A stretch of 64,000 bases of DNA from Photorhabdus laumondii subsp. laumondii (GTDB lineage: Bacteria > Pseudomonadota > Gammaproteobacteria > Enterobacterales > Enterobacteriaceae): NCBI RefSeq assembly GCF_003343245.1, contig NZ_CP024901.1:3100001-3164000 (forward strand). Reading direction: 5' to 3'. Numbering within the stretch: the first letter of the stretch is position 1. Below are more notes on the stretch, generated by a model that was given only the letters and a program-made list of their open reading frames with translations, did not search any database and was not told the origin of the DNA. The letters are not shown here.

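Noticed and set aside
63957..63959. ATG as the start of the NRPS gene
   Set aside because: It lies inside the A-T linker of a module. The frame is open and module-like up to base 64000.
25000..64000. Many 60-150 codon open frames on the plus strand and in other minus frames within the NRPS gene
   Set aside because: They recur at the same place in each module because the modules are repeats. Their translations are shadows of the A, T and C coding sequence, without ribosome sites or known motifs.

Overview
The window comes from a Photorhabdus-type enterobacterium (order Enterobacterales, Morganellaceae), most likely P. laumondii/luminescens. The evidence is a core gene order thrS-infC-rpmI-rplT-pheM-pheS-pheT-ihfA-btuC-btuD like that of E. 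coli, a PhoP-type arn (pbgP/pmr) operon, 127-bp ERIC repeats, and a huge nonribosomal peptide synthetase (NRPS) next to thrS. I recognise the NRPS as the kolossin A synthetase described from Photorhabdus. Almost every gene is on the minus strand. The only plus-strand gene I support is a small secreted FlhE-like protein.

Layout. 1-3266: an ABC exporter operon (ATPase, MacB-like permease, TolC-like outer membrane protein) whose last gene runs off the left edge. 3570-7080: a patchy accessory zone with the FlhE-like gene, two direct ERIC copies enclosing a TacAT-type toxin-antitoxin pair and an SGNH hydrolase, then an AT-rich spacer with a TAAA tetranucleotide tract. 7081-7566: nlpC. 7672-15055: the complete arnBCADTEF lipid A aminoarabinose operon, headed by a recognisable PhoP box and -10 element. 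15216-17003: btuD and btuC (vitamin B12 import). 17069-24192: the translation operon, with its classical regulatory devices visible: thrS anticodon-mimic operator, AUU start of infC, pheM leader peptide and attenuator, and the ihfA terminator.

24570-64000 (39.4 kb, 62 percent of the window) is one uninterrupted NRPS reading frame, open at the right edge. It holds the end of one module, twelve complete C-A-T modules and a terminal thioesterase. If it is the published 15-module enzyme, these are modules 4-15, and I number them so. Reading the domains gives dual condensation/epimerisation (C/E) domains in modules 4, 6, 8, 9, 11, 13 and 15, and ordinary LCL domains in 5, 7, 10, 12 and 14. Adenylation codes predict Val-X-Leu(?)-Val-Thr-Val-Leu(?)-Val-Thr-Leu(?)-Val-Val for residues 4-15. 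The product would be a hydrophobic, almost strictly D/L-alternating peptide with one D-D break.

The most informative new observations concern how this megasynthase was assembled. The carrier-domain type always matches the type of the next condensation domain (12 of 12). Modules 4-7 and 11-14 are a seven-module repeat with near-identical DNA tracts 22.35-22.38 kb apart. A Thr adenylation domain appears to have been moved between modules with different condensation domains. The NRPS family itself is already known; I found no wholly undescribed system.
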